Shown here in pieces: positions 40,417-48,800 of a stretch of DNA of 64,000 nt (its first letter is position 1; each line of letters begins with the position of its first letter). The notes beneath the pieces are model-generated. The model made no database searches. It was not told where the DNA came from and was given only the letters and a program-made list of their open reading frames with translations. Made by a program: the position numbers and the translations under genes. Origin of the DNA: Rugosimonospora acidiphila (GTDB taxonomy: Bacteria > Actinomycetota > Actinomycetes > Mycobacteriales > Micromonosporaceae); contig NZ_BAABJQ010000013.1 in NCBI RefSeq assembly GCF_039543385.1, forward strand, positions 124,001 to 188,000, in the 5' to 3' direction.

Positions 40417-42288
40417 GTGACATTCGGGCCGCCCAGCAAGGACACGCTCGCGCCACAGGTGAACCGGCAGCCTCCCCAGATACCCGAAGTCTCCGGGTTG
40501 CGTCCCATCGGCAGTGGTGGTTTCGCCACGGTCTACCGGGGCACGCAGGCCCGGCTCGGGCGGGAGGTGGCGGTCAAGGTCTTCCACGCCACCGTGTTGG
40601 ATCCGGGGGTCCGAGACCAGTTCGACGCGGAGTGTGCCGCGCTCGGACGGCTGCCGTCCGACATCGACATCGTGAGCATTCACAGCTCCGGAGTGGTCCC
40701 GGGAAGCGGCCACCCGTACCTGGTGATGGAGCTGTGCCGGGGCTCGCTGGACGAGCGCGTCGCCGCCGGCGCGCTCCCGCCGGCCGAGGTCGCCGCACTC
40801 GGGTACCGGCTGGCGCTCGCGCTGGCCGGCGTACACCGGGCGGGGCTGTTGCACCGCGACATCACCCCGCGCAACGTGCTGTTCCGCCAGTCCGGCCAGC
40901 CGGTGCTCGCCGACTTCGGGCTGTCCCTTCCGCGCGAGGACGCCGGCCAGGCGCAGGAGCACGCCACCTGGGCGTACGCGGCACCCGAGATCTGGAACGG
41001 CGGCGCGAGCGCTCGCTCGGACCTCTACGGGTTGGGTGCCACGCTGTACGCCGCGCTGGCCGGCGCACCACCGTTCCCGCGCCGGCCCGGTGAGGACGAC
41101 TCGGCGTACGCCGCCAGGATCGCCACCGAGCCCGCCCCGCCGATCCGCGACGCGTCCATTCCGGACGGCCTGCTCGCACTGGTCACCGGAATGCTGGCCA
41201 AGGATCCGCAGCAGCGGCCGGTGGACGCCGACGCGGTAGCCATCGGCCTCGCGCCGTTCTGCCCGCCGCGGGCCGCGGTCCTGCTCGTGAACGCGGCACC
41301 GTCCGGGACGACCTCGTCACGAACGACCTCGTCGGGGACGTCCCTGTCAGGGGCGGCCCTGGCAGGGACGACGTCGTCCAGGGCGACGCCGCCCGTGAAC
41401 GCGGCACCGTCCGTGAACGCGGCACCGTCCCTGAACGCGGCACCGTCCCTGAACGCGGCGCCTCCCGGCATTGGCGGAGCGGGTACCGGCGCGGCCGGCA
41501 TTGGCATGGCCGGCATCGGCATGGCGGACGCCGGGGGAGCCGGTGGCGGCATGGCGGGGGAGGCGACCAGGCTGCGGCCGACCCGGCAGGTGTCGGCCGA
41601 CCACCCCACGGCGCCCGGGGCCCGCGGCCGGCGGACGTGGCTGATCCTGGGCGCCGCCGCGCTCGTGGTCGTCGTCGGGGGCGGGGCCGCGTTCGCGCTG
41701 ACCCGTTCCGGGCACGACAAGCCATCGCCCGATCCGGCGATCGCCGCCCGGGCCGACACGACAGCCTCGACGCCCCCGGCGGCAACCTCCGCGACGCCCC
41801 TCACGACGCCCGGCGCGAGCGGCTCGGCGCCGGACGTCACGTCGGCGCGGCCGACCCGGCCCGCCTCCACCCCGACGCGGCGCGCGAAGCCTCCGGCGAA
41901 CCCGCCCGCCAAACCGCCGGTACAGGCGCCGAAGCCACCACCGGCGACGACGGTCGCGCCGCCGCCCACCGGAGGGTCCACTCTGGACATCAAAACCAAC
42001 TACGCCTGGGCCCGGGGCTCCGTGGCCTGGAACGGAACGACGGCCGTCGCGTACGGCCAGATCCAGGACACCCAGCAGTGGGAGTCGACGGCGTCGCTGC
42101 GCATCGCCTACCGGCTGGACATCAACGGCACGTGGAAGGTGCAGTACGCGCAGCCCGACCCGTACGTCGCCGTGGGCAACGGGCAGGGCAAGACGTTCTC
42201 GTTCTCGATCGGCGGCCCCGTCAAGGACGTGCAGTGGGACCTGTGTTCGCAGCGGCTGGGCAAGTCCTACTGCACCGGCTGGAAGTAG
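40417..42288 (+). CDS. Membrane Ser/Thr protein kinase with C-terminal outer domain
   Basis: A 623-residue kinase. The kinase domain (about 26-285) has the Gly loop IGSGGFATVYRG, VAVKVF with the ATP-binding Lys, LHRDITPRNVLF, LADFGLS and the APE-type segment YAAPEIWN. The catalytic loop has Thr where most have Lys (HRDxK), a variation seen in some bacterial kinases. A Pro/Ala linker contains an 18-bp in-frame repeat (NAAPSL units), then one helix at about 407-430 (TWLILGAAALVVVVGGGAAF) and an outer domain of about 100 residues with two Cys. TACACT lies 7 nt before the GTG, so the message may be leaderless. It is the left border of the type VII secretion block. Confidence 0.9.
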   Translation: MTFGPPSKDTLAPQVNRQPPQIPEVSGLRPIGSGGFATVYRGTQARLGREVAVKVFHATVLDPGVRDQFDAECAALGRLPSDIDIVSIHSSGVVPGSGHPYLVMELCRGSLDERVAAGALPPAEVAALGYRLALALAGVHRAGLLHRDITPRNVLFRQSGQPVLADFGLSLPREDAGQAQEHATWAYAAPEIWNGGASARSDLYGLGATLYAALAGAPPFPRRPGEDDSAYAARIATEPAPPIRDASIPDGLLALVTGMLAKDPQQRPVDADAVAIGLAPFCPPRAAVLLVNAAPSGTTSSRTTSSGTSLSGAALAGTTSSRATPPVNAAPSVNAAPSLNAAPSLNAAPPGIGGAGTGAAGIGMAGIGMADAGGAGGGMAGEATRLRPTRQVSADHPTAPGARGRRTWLILGAAALVVVVGGGAAFALTRSGHDKPSPDPAIAARADTTASTPPAATSATPLTTPGASGSAPDVTSARPTRPASTPTRRAKPPANPPAKPPVQAPKPPPATTVAPPPTGGSTLDIKTNYAWARGSVAWNGTTAVAYGQIQDTQQWESTASLRIAYRLDINGTWKVQYAQPDPYVAVGNGQGKTFSFSIGGPVKDVQWDLCSQRLGKSYCTGWK

Positions 42289-42407
42289 CGGCTGAGCCGG
42301 TCGCGGAACGGGTGGCGTCGCCGATCGCGTGGCCGGCTAGGTGGCCACGGGCGGCTGTCTGGCCGCAGCGGGCTGTCTGGCGTGGCCGGTTGTCTCGCCG
42401 AAGCCGG

Positions 42408-43082
42408 TCAGGTGGCCGCCGCGGCGCCCCGGCCGACGAGCCCGACCTCGTAGGCGAGCACCACCGCCTGGGCCCGGCTGCTCAGGTTCAGCTTGGTCAT
42501 CGTGCGGTTGACGTGGGTCTTGACGGTCGCCTCGCTGACCACGAGCCGCGCGGCGATCTCGCCGTTGGACAGCCCGGAGCCGATCAGGCGCAGCACCTCC
42601 CGCTCGCGGGCGGTGAGCACCTCCAGGTCGGGGTGGTCCACCGCGCCGGTGTGCGGCCGGTGCGTGTACGCCTCGACGAGCCGACGGGTCACCGACGGCG
42701 CGAAGAGCATGTCGCCGCCGCCGACCATCCCGATCGCGGCCAGCAGCCGCTCCGGTGGGGTGTCCTTGAGCAGGAAGCCGGACGCTCCGGCGCGCAGGGC
42801 CTCGTACACGTACTCGTCGACGTCGAAGGTGGTCAGCATCAGCACCCGCGGTGGGTCGTCACGCCGCTGTTCGAGAATCCGGCGGGTCGCCTCGATCCCG
42901 GTCGCCTCCGGCATCCGGATGTCCATGAGAATCACGTCCGGCCGGGTCTCGGCGGCCAGCGCCACCGCCTCGTCGCCATCGGCCGCCTCACCGACGACGT
43001 CGAGGCCGGGCGCCGCGCGGATGAGGGCGGCCAGACCCGCGCGGATCAGAACCTGATCGTCGACGACGAGTACCCGTACCAC
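42408..43082 (-). CDS. NarL/LuxR family response regulator
   Basis: A 224-residue two-component regulator. VRVLVVDDQVLIRAGLAALI has the acidic pair, VILMDIRMPEATG the phosphorylated Asp, VLMLTTFD and FLLKDTPPERL the conserved Thr and Lys. The LuxR HTH is LTAREREVLRLIGSGLSNGE with SEATVKTHVNRTMTKL. GTG at 43082 has GAGGGAGG 5 nt upstream. Its likely partner is the histidine kinase at 50324, which has the matching class (HisKA_3); usually such genes adjoin, but here the secretion genes lie between them. Confidence 0.9.
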   Translation of the reverse strand: MVRVLVVDDQVLIRAGLAALIRAAPGLDVVGEAADGDEAVALAAETRPDVILMDIRMPEATGIEATRRILEQRRDDPPRVLMLTTFDVDEYVYEALRAGASGFLLKDTPPERLLAAIGMVGGGDMLFAPSVTRRLVEAYTHRPHTGAVDHPDLEVLTAREREVLRLIGSGLSNGEIAARLVVSEATVKTHVNRTMTKLNLSSRAQAVVLAYEVGLVGRGAAAAT

Positions 43083-43288
43083 CTGTGCCTCCCTCGCGAC
43101 CCGCATTGCGAGCCCAGACCGGTAACGCGAACCCGGTAACGCAACCCCGGGTACGGTAACCCAAGCCCGGTAACGCGAAAGGGGTGCGGGCCGTCACCGG
43201 CTGCCGCACCGCTTCGCGTCAACTCATCCGCGCCGACCCGCAGACGGCGGCCGAGGGCATCGGCACCGTACCGGCGTGTACTCGCGGC

Positions 43289-43567
43289 TCACGCACCGCC
43301 GGCCTGCGAGATGTTGTTGAGGATCTTCTGCACCGACTGCTGCAGCTGGACCAGCGACTGCTGCATCTTGTCCAGGTCGGCCTTTGCCTGCGGCCACACC
43401 TCGCCGCGGAACTTCTGGGCCAGCGGACCGTCCCAGTTGTTCGGGTCGCTCATCTGCTGGCCGGTGCTGTTGAGCTGGCGGAACAGCGTCGGCAGCTGGT
43501 TGTTGATGATGTTGAGCATCTTCTGCGCGTCCTGGTGCGCGAGGTCGGTCACCTTGACTGTGGGCAC
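43289..43567 (-). CDS. WXG100 family protein (EsxA-like)
   Basis: A 92-residue helical-hairpin protein, probably a type VII secretion substrate or chaperone. The turn reads SDPNNWDGPLAQKFRGE, where WDG takes the place of WXG between two helices; HQDAQKMLNIINNQLPTLFR and MQQSLVQLQQSVQKILNNIS form the hairpin. GTG at 43567 is chosen because AAAGGAAA lies 5 nt upstream and the family length fits. No YxxxD/E export signal is seen at the C terminus, so it may depend on a partner. It lies downstream of the 531-residue protein on the same strand. Confidence 0.83.
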   Translation of the reverse strand: MPTVKVTDLAHQDAQKMLNIINNQLPTLFRQLNSTGQQMSDPNNWDGPLAQKFRGEVWPQAKADLDKMQQSLVQLQQSVQKILNNISQAGGA

Positions 43568-43579
43568 GGCATTTCCTTT

Positions 43580-43644
43580 CGTGGTGAGTGGAACCCGCTG
43601 TGGGGTGGAAACCGTGGTGAGTGGAAACCGTGGTGAGTGGTACC
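43580..43644 (+). repeat. 16-17 bp tandem repeat
   Basis: Four units of CGTGGTGAGTGGAAAC with variants, filling the gap between the WXG100 gene and the upstream 531-residue gene. Confidence 0.8.
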
Positions 43645-43692
43645 CATCGCGGATCACACTCGTGGTGTGGTCTCACGGCCGGTGCCGTGGGA

Positions 43693-45288
43693 TCAGTTCT
43701 TCGCTTGGGCGGCCTCGATCGTCTGGTAGCTCTGCGACTCCGAGTCGGTGAAGTTGAATATCTTGTCGATGTCATGCAGGCTGTCGGGGCTGCCCGCCAG
43801 CGCGTAGTTGTCGGGGTGCCTCGACATGTCCGACAGCAACTCCTGCCGGTCACCGGAGTCCAGACGCACCGGGATGTCGAACTGGTTCACCAGGTAGCCG
43901 TGCTTGGCCAGCTGGGTCCACATCGCGATCCGGACCGGGCCGGTGCCGGCCAGCGAGGCGAACCGCATGGGCTCGATGTCGCCGCCCGGGATCCCGGCGT
44001 TCGCCACGTCCGAGAGCAGCCCGCCGCCCACCTCCCCGATCCCGCTCTGCAACCCGTTGCTGATCAGGTTGTCCACCACCGCCGAGCCGGTGTTGGCCAC
44101 CTTGCCCCAGGGCACGAAGCTGAAGCCGATCGTCTCGAGGATGGTGGTGTGCAGCTCGTCGGACTTGTCGCGGGCGGCGTTGGATTTGATGATCAGGTCG
44201 AGGTACTTGCTGAGCATCGCATCGGCCGCACCGCTGGTGTCCTCCATCCACTTGTGCAGCTGCTCGGGTGTCTTCCCGGCTCCGGGATCGGGGACCATGC
44301 CGGCGAGCCCGAGCGAGACGAACTGCAGCAGCGCCCCCTCCGCGCCACCCACGTCGGACAGGTTCTCACCCTTCAGGGCGGCGGCGACCCGGTTCATGAA
44401 GGCCTGCTCGCCGGCAGAGTCGCCGGCATGCGTGATGCCCGCCTGGGTCAGCAGGTTGAACGCCTGGACGAAGGCCTTGCCGTCGCCGGACGCGCCACGG
44501 GTCACCCGCAGCAGCGTGTGCAGGTCGCCGTCGGTCATCAGGTCGGTGAACTCGCGCGCGGCGGTGCGGTTGCCGGCGATGGCCTGCAGGACCGAGGCCT
44601 GCGCCGACTCCTGCACGGGCCAGTAGTCGGGGTCGTAGCTCGACTTGGCGGCCCAGCTCAGCGCCGTGACGACCCGGTGCACGGTCGCCTTGGACACCAG
44701 GCCGGTGGCTAGCGCGTTGGCCAGCGCCTGGTCGTCGCCGACCACCGCGCAATCGGCCCGGCGGCCCATCAGCTTGGCGATCTGGCCGGTGGTCAGCGAG
44801 TTGAAGAAGGCGGCGTCGAAGTACCCGTCGCCGCCGTGGGCGTCCAGCTGGTCGATGATCCAGTCGACGTTGTCCGGGTTGTTCTTCTTCGTCATTTTCG
44901 AAGCGAGGGCGGCTCCGGCGGCGAGGGAGTCCTGGTGGGCCACGGCGCCCGACAGCGCGCCGTCCGACATCCGGTAGAGCCCGTCGGCGGGCCGCCCCGG
45001 CAGGTTGTCGGGAGAGTTGTCGCCGACGGTTGGCAGCGGGCTGGCGCTGCCGGCCTCCTGGAACGCGCGGCCGACGCGGCGTACCTCGGTATCGGTGCTC
45101 GATGCGGTCGACACCGCCGCGCTCACCTCGCGGTCGATCGGGAGCTGGCAGGTCCCGCCGCCGCGCTCGTACGCGGTGATGGCCGGGGTCAGCACCCCAC
45201 GGACCCAGTCACCGAGTTCCTTCTCGCCCCGGGTGCACTGATCGGAGTAGGTGTAGAGGTTTTCCGGAATCGCCGACGCGGTGCCCAC
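43693..45288 (-). CDS. Large type VII secretion-associated protein, unknown family
   Basis: A 531-residue, mainly helical protein. The first 75 residues (ENLYTYSDQCTRGEKELGDW to VRRVGRAFQEAG) look like a WXG100/ESX-type helical hairpin without the W-x-G turn. The middle contains TTGQIAKLMGRRADCAVVGD and repeated short helices, and residues about 395-450 have Gly-rich helices (NGLQSGIGEVGGGLLSDVAN). No catalytic motif was recognised. GGGAGG lies 5 nt before the GTG. It is between two WXG100-like genes, so it is probably an exported effector or a structural partner of the ATPase system; the function is unknown. Confidence 0.75.
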   Translation of the reverse strand: MGTASAIPENLYTYSDQCTRGEKELGDWVRGVLTPAITAYERGGGTCQLPIDREVSAAVSTASSTDTEVRRVGRAFQEAGSASPLPTVGDNSPDNLPGRPADGLYRMSDGALSGAVAHQDSLAAGAALASKMTKKNNPDNVDWIIDQLDAHGGDGYFDAAFFNSLTTGQIAKLMGRRADCAVVGDDQALANALATGLVSKATVHRVVTALSWAAKSSYDPDYWPVQESAQASVLQAIAGNRTAAREFTDLMTDGDLHTLLRVTRGASGDGKAFVQAFNLLTQAGITHAGDSAGEQAFMNRVAAALKGENLSDVGGAEGALLQFVSLGLAGMVPDPGAGKTPEQLHKWMEDTSGAADAMLSKYLDLIIKSNAARDKSDELHTTILETIGFSFVPWGKVANTGSAVVDNLISNGLQSGIGEVGGGLLSDVANAGIPGGDIEPMRFASLAGTGPVRIAMWTQLAKHGYLVNQFDIPVRLDSGDRQELLSDMSRHPDNYALAGSPDSLHDIDKIFNFTDSESQSYQTIEAAQAKN

Positions 45289-45320
45289 GCCGTCCTCCCT
45301 TCTGGCAGCTGCCGCGCCGA

Positions 45321-45668
45321 CTAGTGCGCGCCGTTCGGCGGCCCGATCCGCTGGGCCCTGCGCTCCTGTTCTTCCTTCTGCTGCTCGGCCTTCAGCTCGG
45401 CGTGCGCGTTCTCCGTCGCCGTATCCACAGTGGACTTCATGCGCTTCGCCTCGGCGGACAGCGCGGTGAGCCTGGACTGTTCGCGGTGGAAGTCCTTCTC
45501 GAACTGGTCGCGCTTCTTGCCGCTCCAGTGGTCGCTGTCCGGGTCGCCGAGCATGCTGCCTCGTTGGCTGTTGCGCAGCCAGACCAGCCAGTCGAGCTTC
45601 TGCGCGAGCTGGCTCAGCTTCTGACTGAGCGCGTCGGCCGCGCCGAAGTCGTAATGGATCGAAGCCAT
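45321..45668 (-). CDS. WXG100-like protein with charged tail
   Basis: A 115-residue helical hairpin: LSQKLSQLAQKLDWLVWLRN, the turn DPDSDHWSGKKRDQFEKDF with WSG as the WXG motif, then a long helix ending in an unusual Glu/Lys/Arg-rich tail (AELKAEQQKEEQERRAQR). The tail is longer than in typical 100-residue members. AGGAA lies 4 nt before the ATG at 45668. It is the first gene after the ATPase gene and is followed at 32 bp by the 531-residue gene, so these are one operon. Confidence 0.82.
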   Translation of the reverse strand: MASIHYDFGAADALSQKLSQLAQKLDWLVWLRNSQRGSMLGDPDSDHWSGKKRDQFEKDFHREQSRLTALSAEAKRMKSTVDTATENAHAELKAEQQKEEQERRAQRIGPPNGAH

Positions 45669-45805
45669 CGGGTTCCTGCCTGGAGTGTCTCGGGTCTGGG
45701 TGAGCCTATGGGGCGGTGGGGTGCCGGGTCGTCGGGCGGTGGGTTGAGGTTGCCGGGCCGCCTTTCGCCGTACGCCCCGCCGGGGTCGTACAACCCTCGT
45801 GGTAC

Positions 45806-48800
45806 TCAGCCCGGGTGCGCCAACTGCACCCCGTCCACGCTGCCGTTGGCGACCAGGTATCCCCGTCCCGGCAACGGCGCCATCCGGTCGTGCCGGGGCA
45901 GCACCACGCCCAGCAGGTCGCCGTCGAGGTCGTGGTCGGGGACGAGCAGCACCCCGCACCGCCCGTCCCGTACCCGTTGGGTCCAGTTGCCGTACGTGCG
46001 GCGGATGCCGTCGGCCCGTCCCGCCGCCACCAGGTGCCGCCCGGCACCCGCGGCGGACAGCCAGCGGTCCAGCGTGCCGAGGTCGTCCTCGACGGTCTCG
46101 GCGTCATCGACGAGCACCAGCATCCGGCCCGGTACGGCGTCGAGCGCGCCGTCGAGCTGCCCGTACTCGGTCACCACCGTCACCGGAGCCGGCAGGTCGC
46201 GTACCGGCGAACGTCTCGGCGCGAATGCCACCACGGCCGGCGGGTCGGACCCGGCGAGCACGGCGTGCGCGATGGCGCACAGCGCCGTGCTGCGCCCGGA
46301 GCGCGGCGGCCCGGTGATCAGCGCGTGTTCGTGCGGGTACAGGCTCAGCCCGACCGGAGCCAGGTCCCGATCCCCGATGCCGATGAGGATGTCCCACGGC
46401 TCGGCGCCCGTGCGTGCGCCCGCACCCGTCGCGCCCGCACCCGTCGCGGGCGCACCCATCGCGCCGGCACCCATCGCGCCGGTGCCCGGTGCGCCCCAGG
46501 CCAGCGAGCTGAGGCCGATCTCCGGCGGCAGCAGCCCCACGGTCGGGGCCGTGCGCGCCTCGCCGGGCCAGCGCGCCACCACGTCGCTCACCGCGGCCTT
46601 CAGGTCCGGGCCGGGGAAGGCGACCTGCACCACCTGCCGGGTCGCGGCCACCACCGCCCGGCCGGGCACGAAGCCCGGCACCGACCTGCGCGGCACGTCG
46701 AAGGCGCCGTACTCGTTCTGGTCGGCCAGGCGCATCAGCAGCTTCTGCTGGGTCAGCGCGGCCCACGAGGACGGCACGGCCCCGCCCCGGTCGGCGGTAG
46801 CCGCGAACCAGATGCGGACCGCCGGCCCGTCCGCGTAGACGCGGGCCAGGTCCTCGACCAGGGTCATCCCGGCCACGTCCTTGTCGTAGTCGGCCAGCAG
46901 CGCGCCGAGGTTGTCGATGAGCACGAGCCACGCGTCCTGCGGCCCACCCGCCTTACGGGCGTCGAGTTCACGGCGCATCATCCGGATGAACCGGACCTGC
47001 CGCTCCCGCTCGGCGGCGCCCAGGTACGCGCCGGTGTGTGCCAGGTCGGCCAGTGGCGCCAGGTCGCCGGCGCCCAGGTCGAGGACGAACAGGTGGTGGT
47101 GCGCGGGGGAGTGCGCCCCGGCCACTGACAGCGCGAGCGCGGCCAGCGCGGTGGACGTGCCGGCCCCCACCACGCCGTAGATGAGCACGTTGCCGGCCTC
47201 GGGGTCCCACCCGACCGGGTACTGCGTCTGCCGGTCCGGGTCGTCGGCCAGCGCGAACGCGGGGAGGCCGGCCGCGTCGCTCTGTAGGCCGCGCGCCACC
47301 CCGGGAAAGGCGTTGGGGGCGCTCGCCCGCGCCACAGACCGGCCCGGCTGCGCTTCCCCGGTCAGGCGTTCCAGGGCCACCACCGGCGGCAGCGGCTCCG
47401 GCCACGGGCGGCGCGGGGGGGCGATGCGGGACAGCTCACAGGCCTGCCGCGCGGCGTCGACCAGGCGCTGCAGGTCGGTCGGCCCGTCCGGGGCCCCGGT
47501 CGCGGCGCCATCCTCCGGCGCCTCCAGCCGGAACGGCGCCAGCGTCACCGGGGCGGTCGCGGCGGCCAGCGGGGTCACCGCGGTGGCCAGCGCGGTCTGC
47601 ACCGGCAGCACCTCTCGGGCGCTGAGCCGGTAGTACCCGCGTCCCCACTGCCGGCTGCCGATCCCGGCGGCGGCCGGGTTGTCGATGACGTCGGTGGAGT
47701 CGCCGGTGCTCTCCAGGCGCAGGGCGATGCGCAGCTTGACGTTGTTCTTGATGGCGTCGCTGACCGAGCCGGCCGGCCGCTGCGTGGCCATGATGAGGTG
47801 CATGCCGAGGCTGCGCCCGCGCTGCGCGATGCTGACCAGCGAGTCCACGAAGTCCGGCAGCGCCTTGACCAGGGTGGCGAACTCGTCGATGATCACGACC
47901 AGGCGGGGCATCGGCTCCAGGTCCGGCCGCTGGGTGCGGCGCAGCCGCTGGTACTCGCGCACGTGGCCGAGGCCGACGTCGCGCAGCGCGTGCTCGCGGT
48001 GGCGCACCTCCGCCTCCAGGCAGCGCAGGGCCCGCTCGCCGAGCTGCTCGTCCAGGTCGGTGACCAGCCCGACAACGTGCGGCAGCCGGGCGCATTCGTC
48101 CAGCGCGCCGCCGCCCTTGTAGTCGACCAGCGCCAGGGTCAGGTGCTCCGGGTCGGTGTGCGTGGCCATGCTCGCGATCAGGGTGCGCAGCAGCTCGCTC
48201 TTGCCCGAGCCGGTGGTGCCCGCGATCAGCCCGTGCGGGCCGTCGTCGTCGAGATCGATCTCGAACAGCTCCCGCTCGGTGACCCCGAGCACGGCCCGTA
48301 CCCGCAGGGCCTCGGCGCCGTCCCGCCAGCGGTGCGTGACCCCGGCCCCGGAGACCTCCGGCAGTTCCAGCAGCGGCAGCAGGTTCACCCGGTCGGGCAG
48401 CCCGGCGCCGTCCACCCGCAGTTCGGGGTCCTCGAACCGGGCCAGCGATCGGGCCAGCCGCCGGGCGTCGGGCTCGGCGATGCCGTCGACCAGGATGTCG
48501 GTGACCTCCTCGCCGGTGGTGACCCGCCGCAGCAGCCCGGTACCGTCGGCGCCCACCGACAGGATGGAGGTGCACAGGGCCGGCAGCCGTTGGGTCAGCA
48601 CGACGCCGCCGCACGGCACCGAGGCACCGCCCAGCAGCTCGCGCAGCGGACACGGGCGCCCCTCCAGCAGCGTGGCGCCGTCGACCACCACCAGCGTGAC
48701 CGGGGCACCGGCCCCGGCCGCCGGCGGCGCGGCCGAGAGCAGGGCGCGGGCCAGGGCCTGGGACTGCTCGTGCCCGACCGCCACGAAGCGCGCCGAGCCC

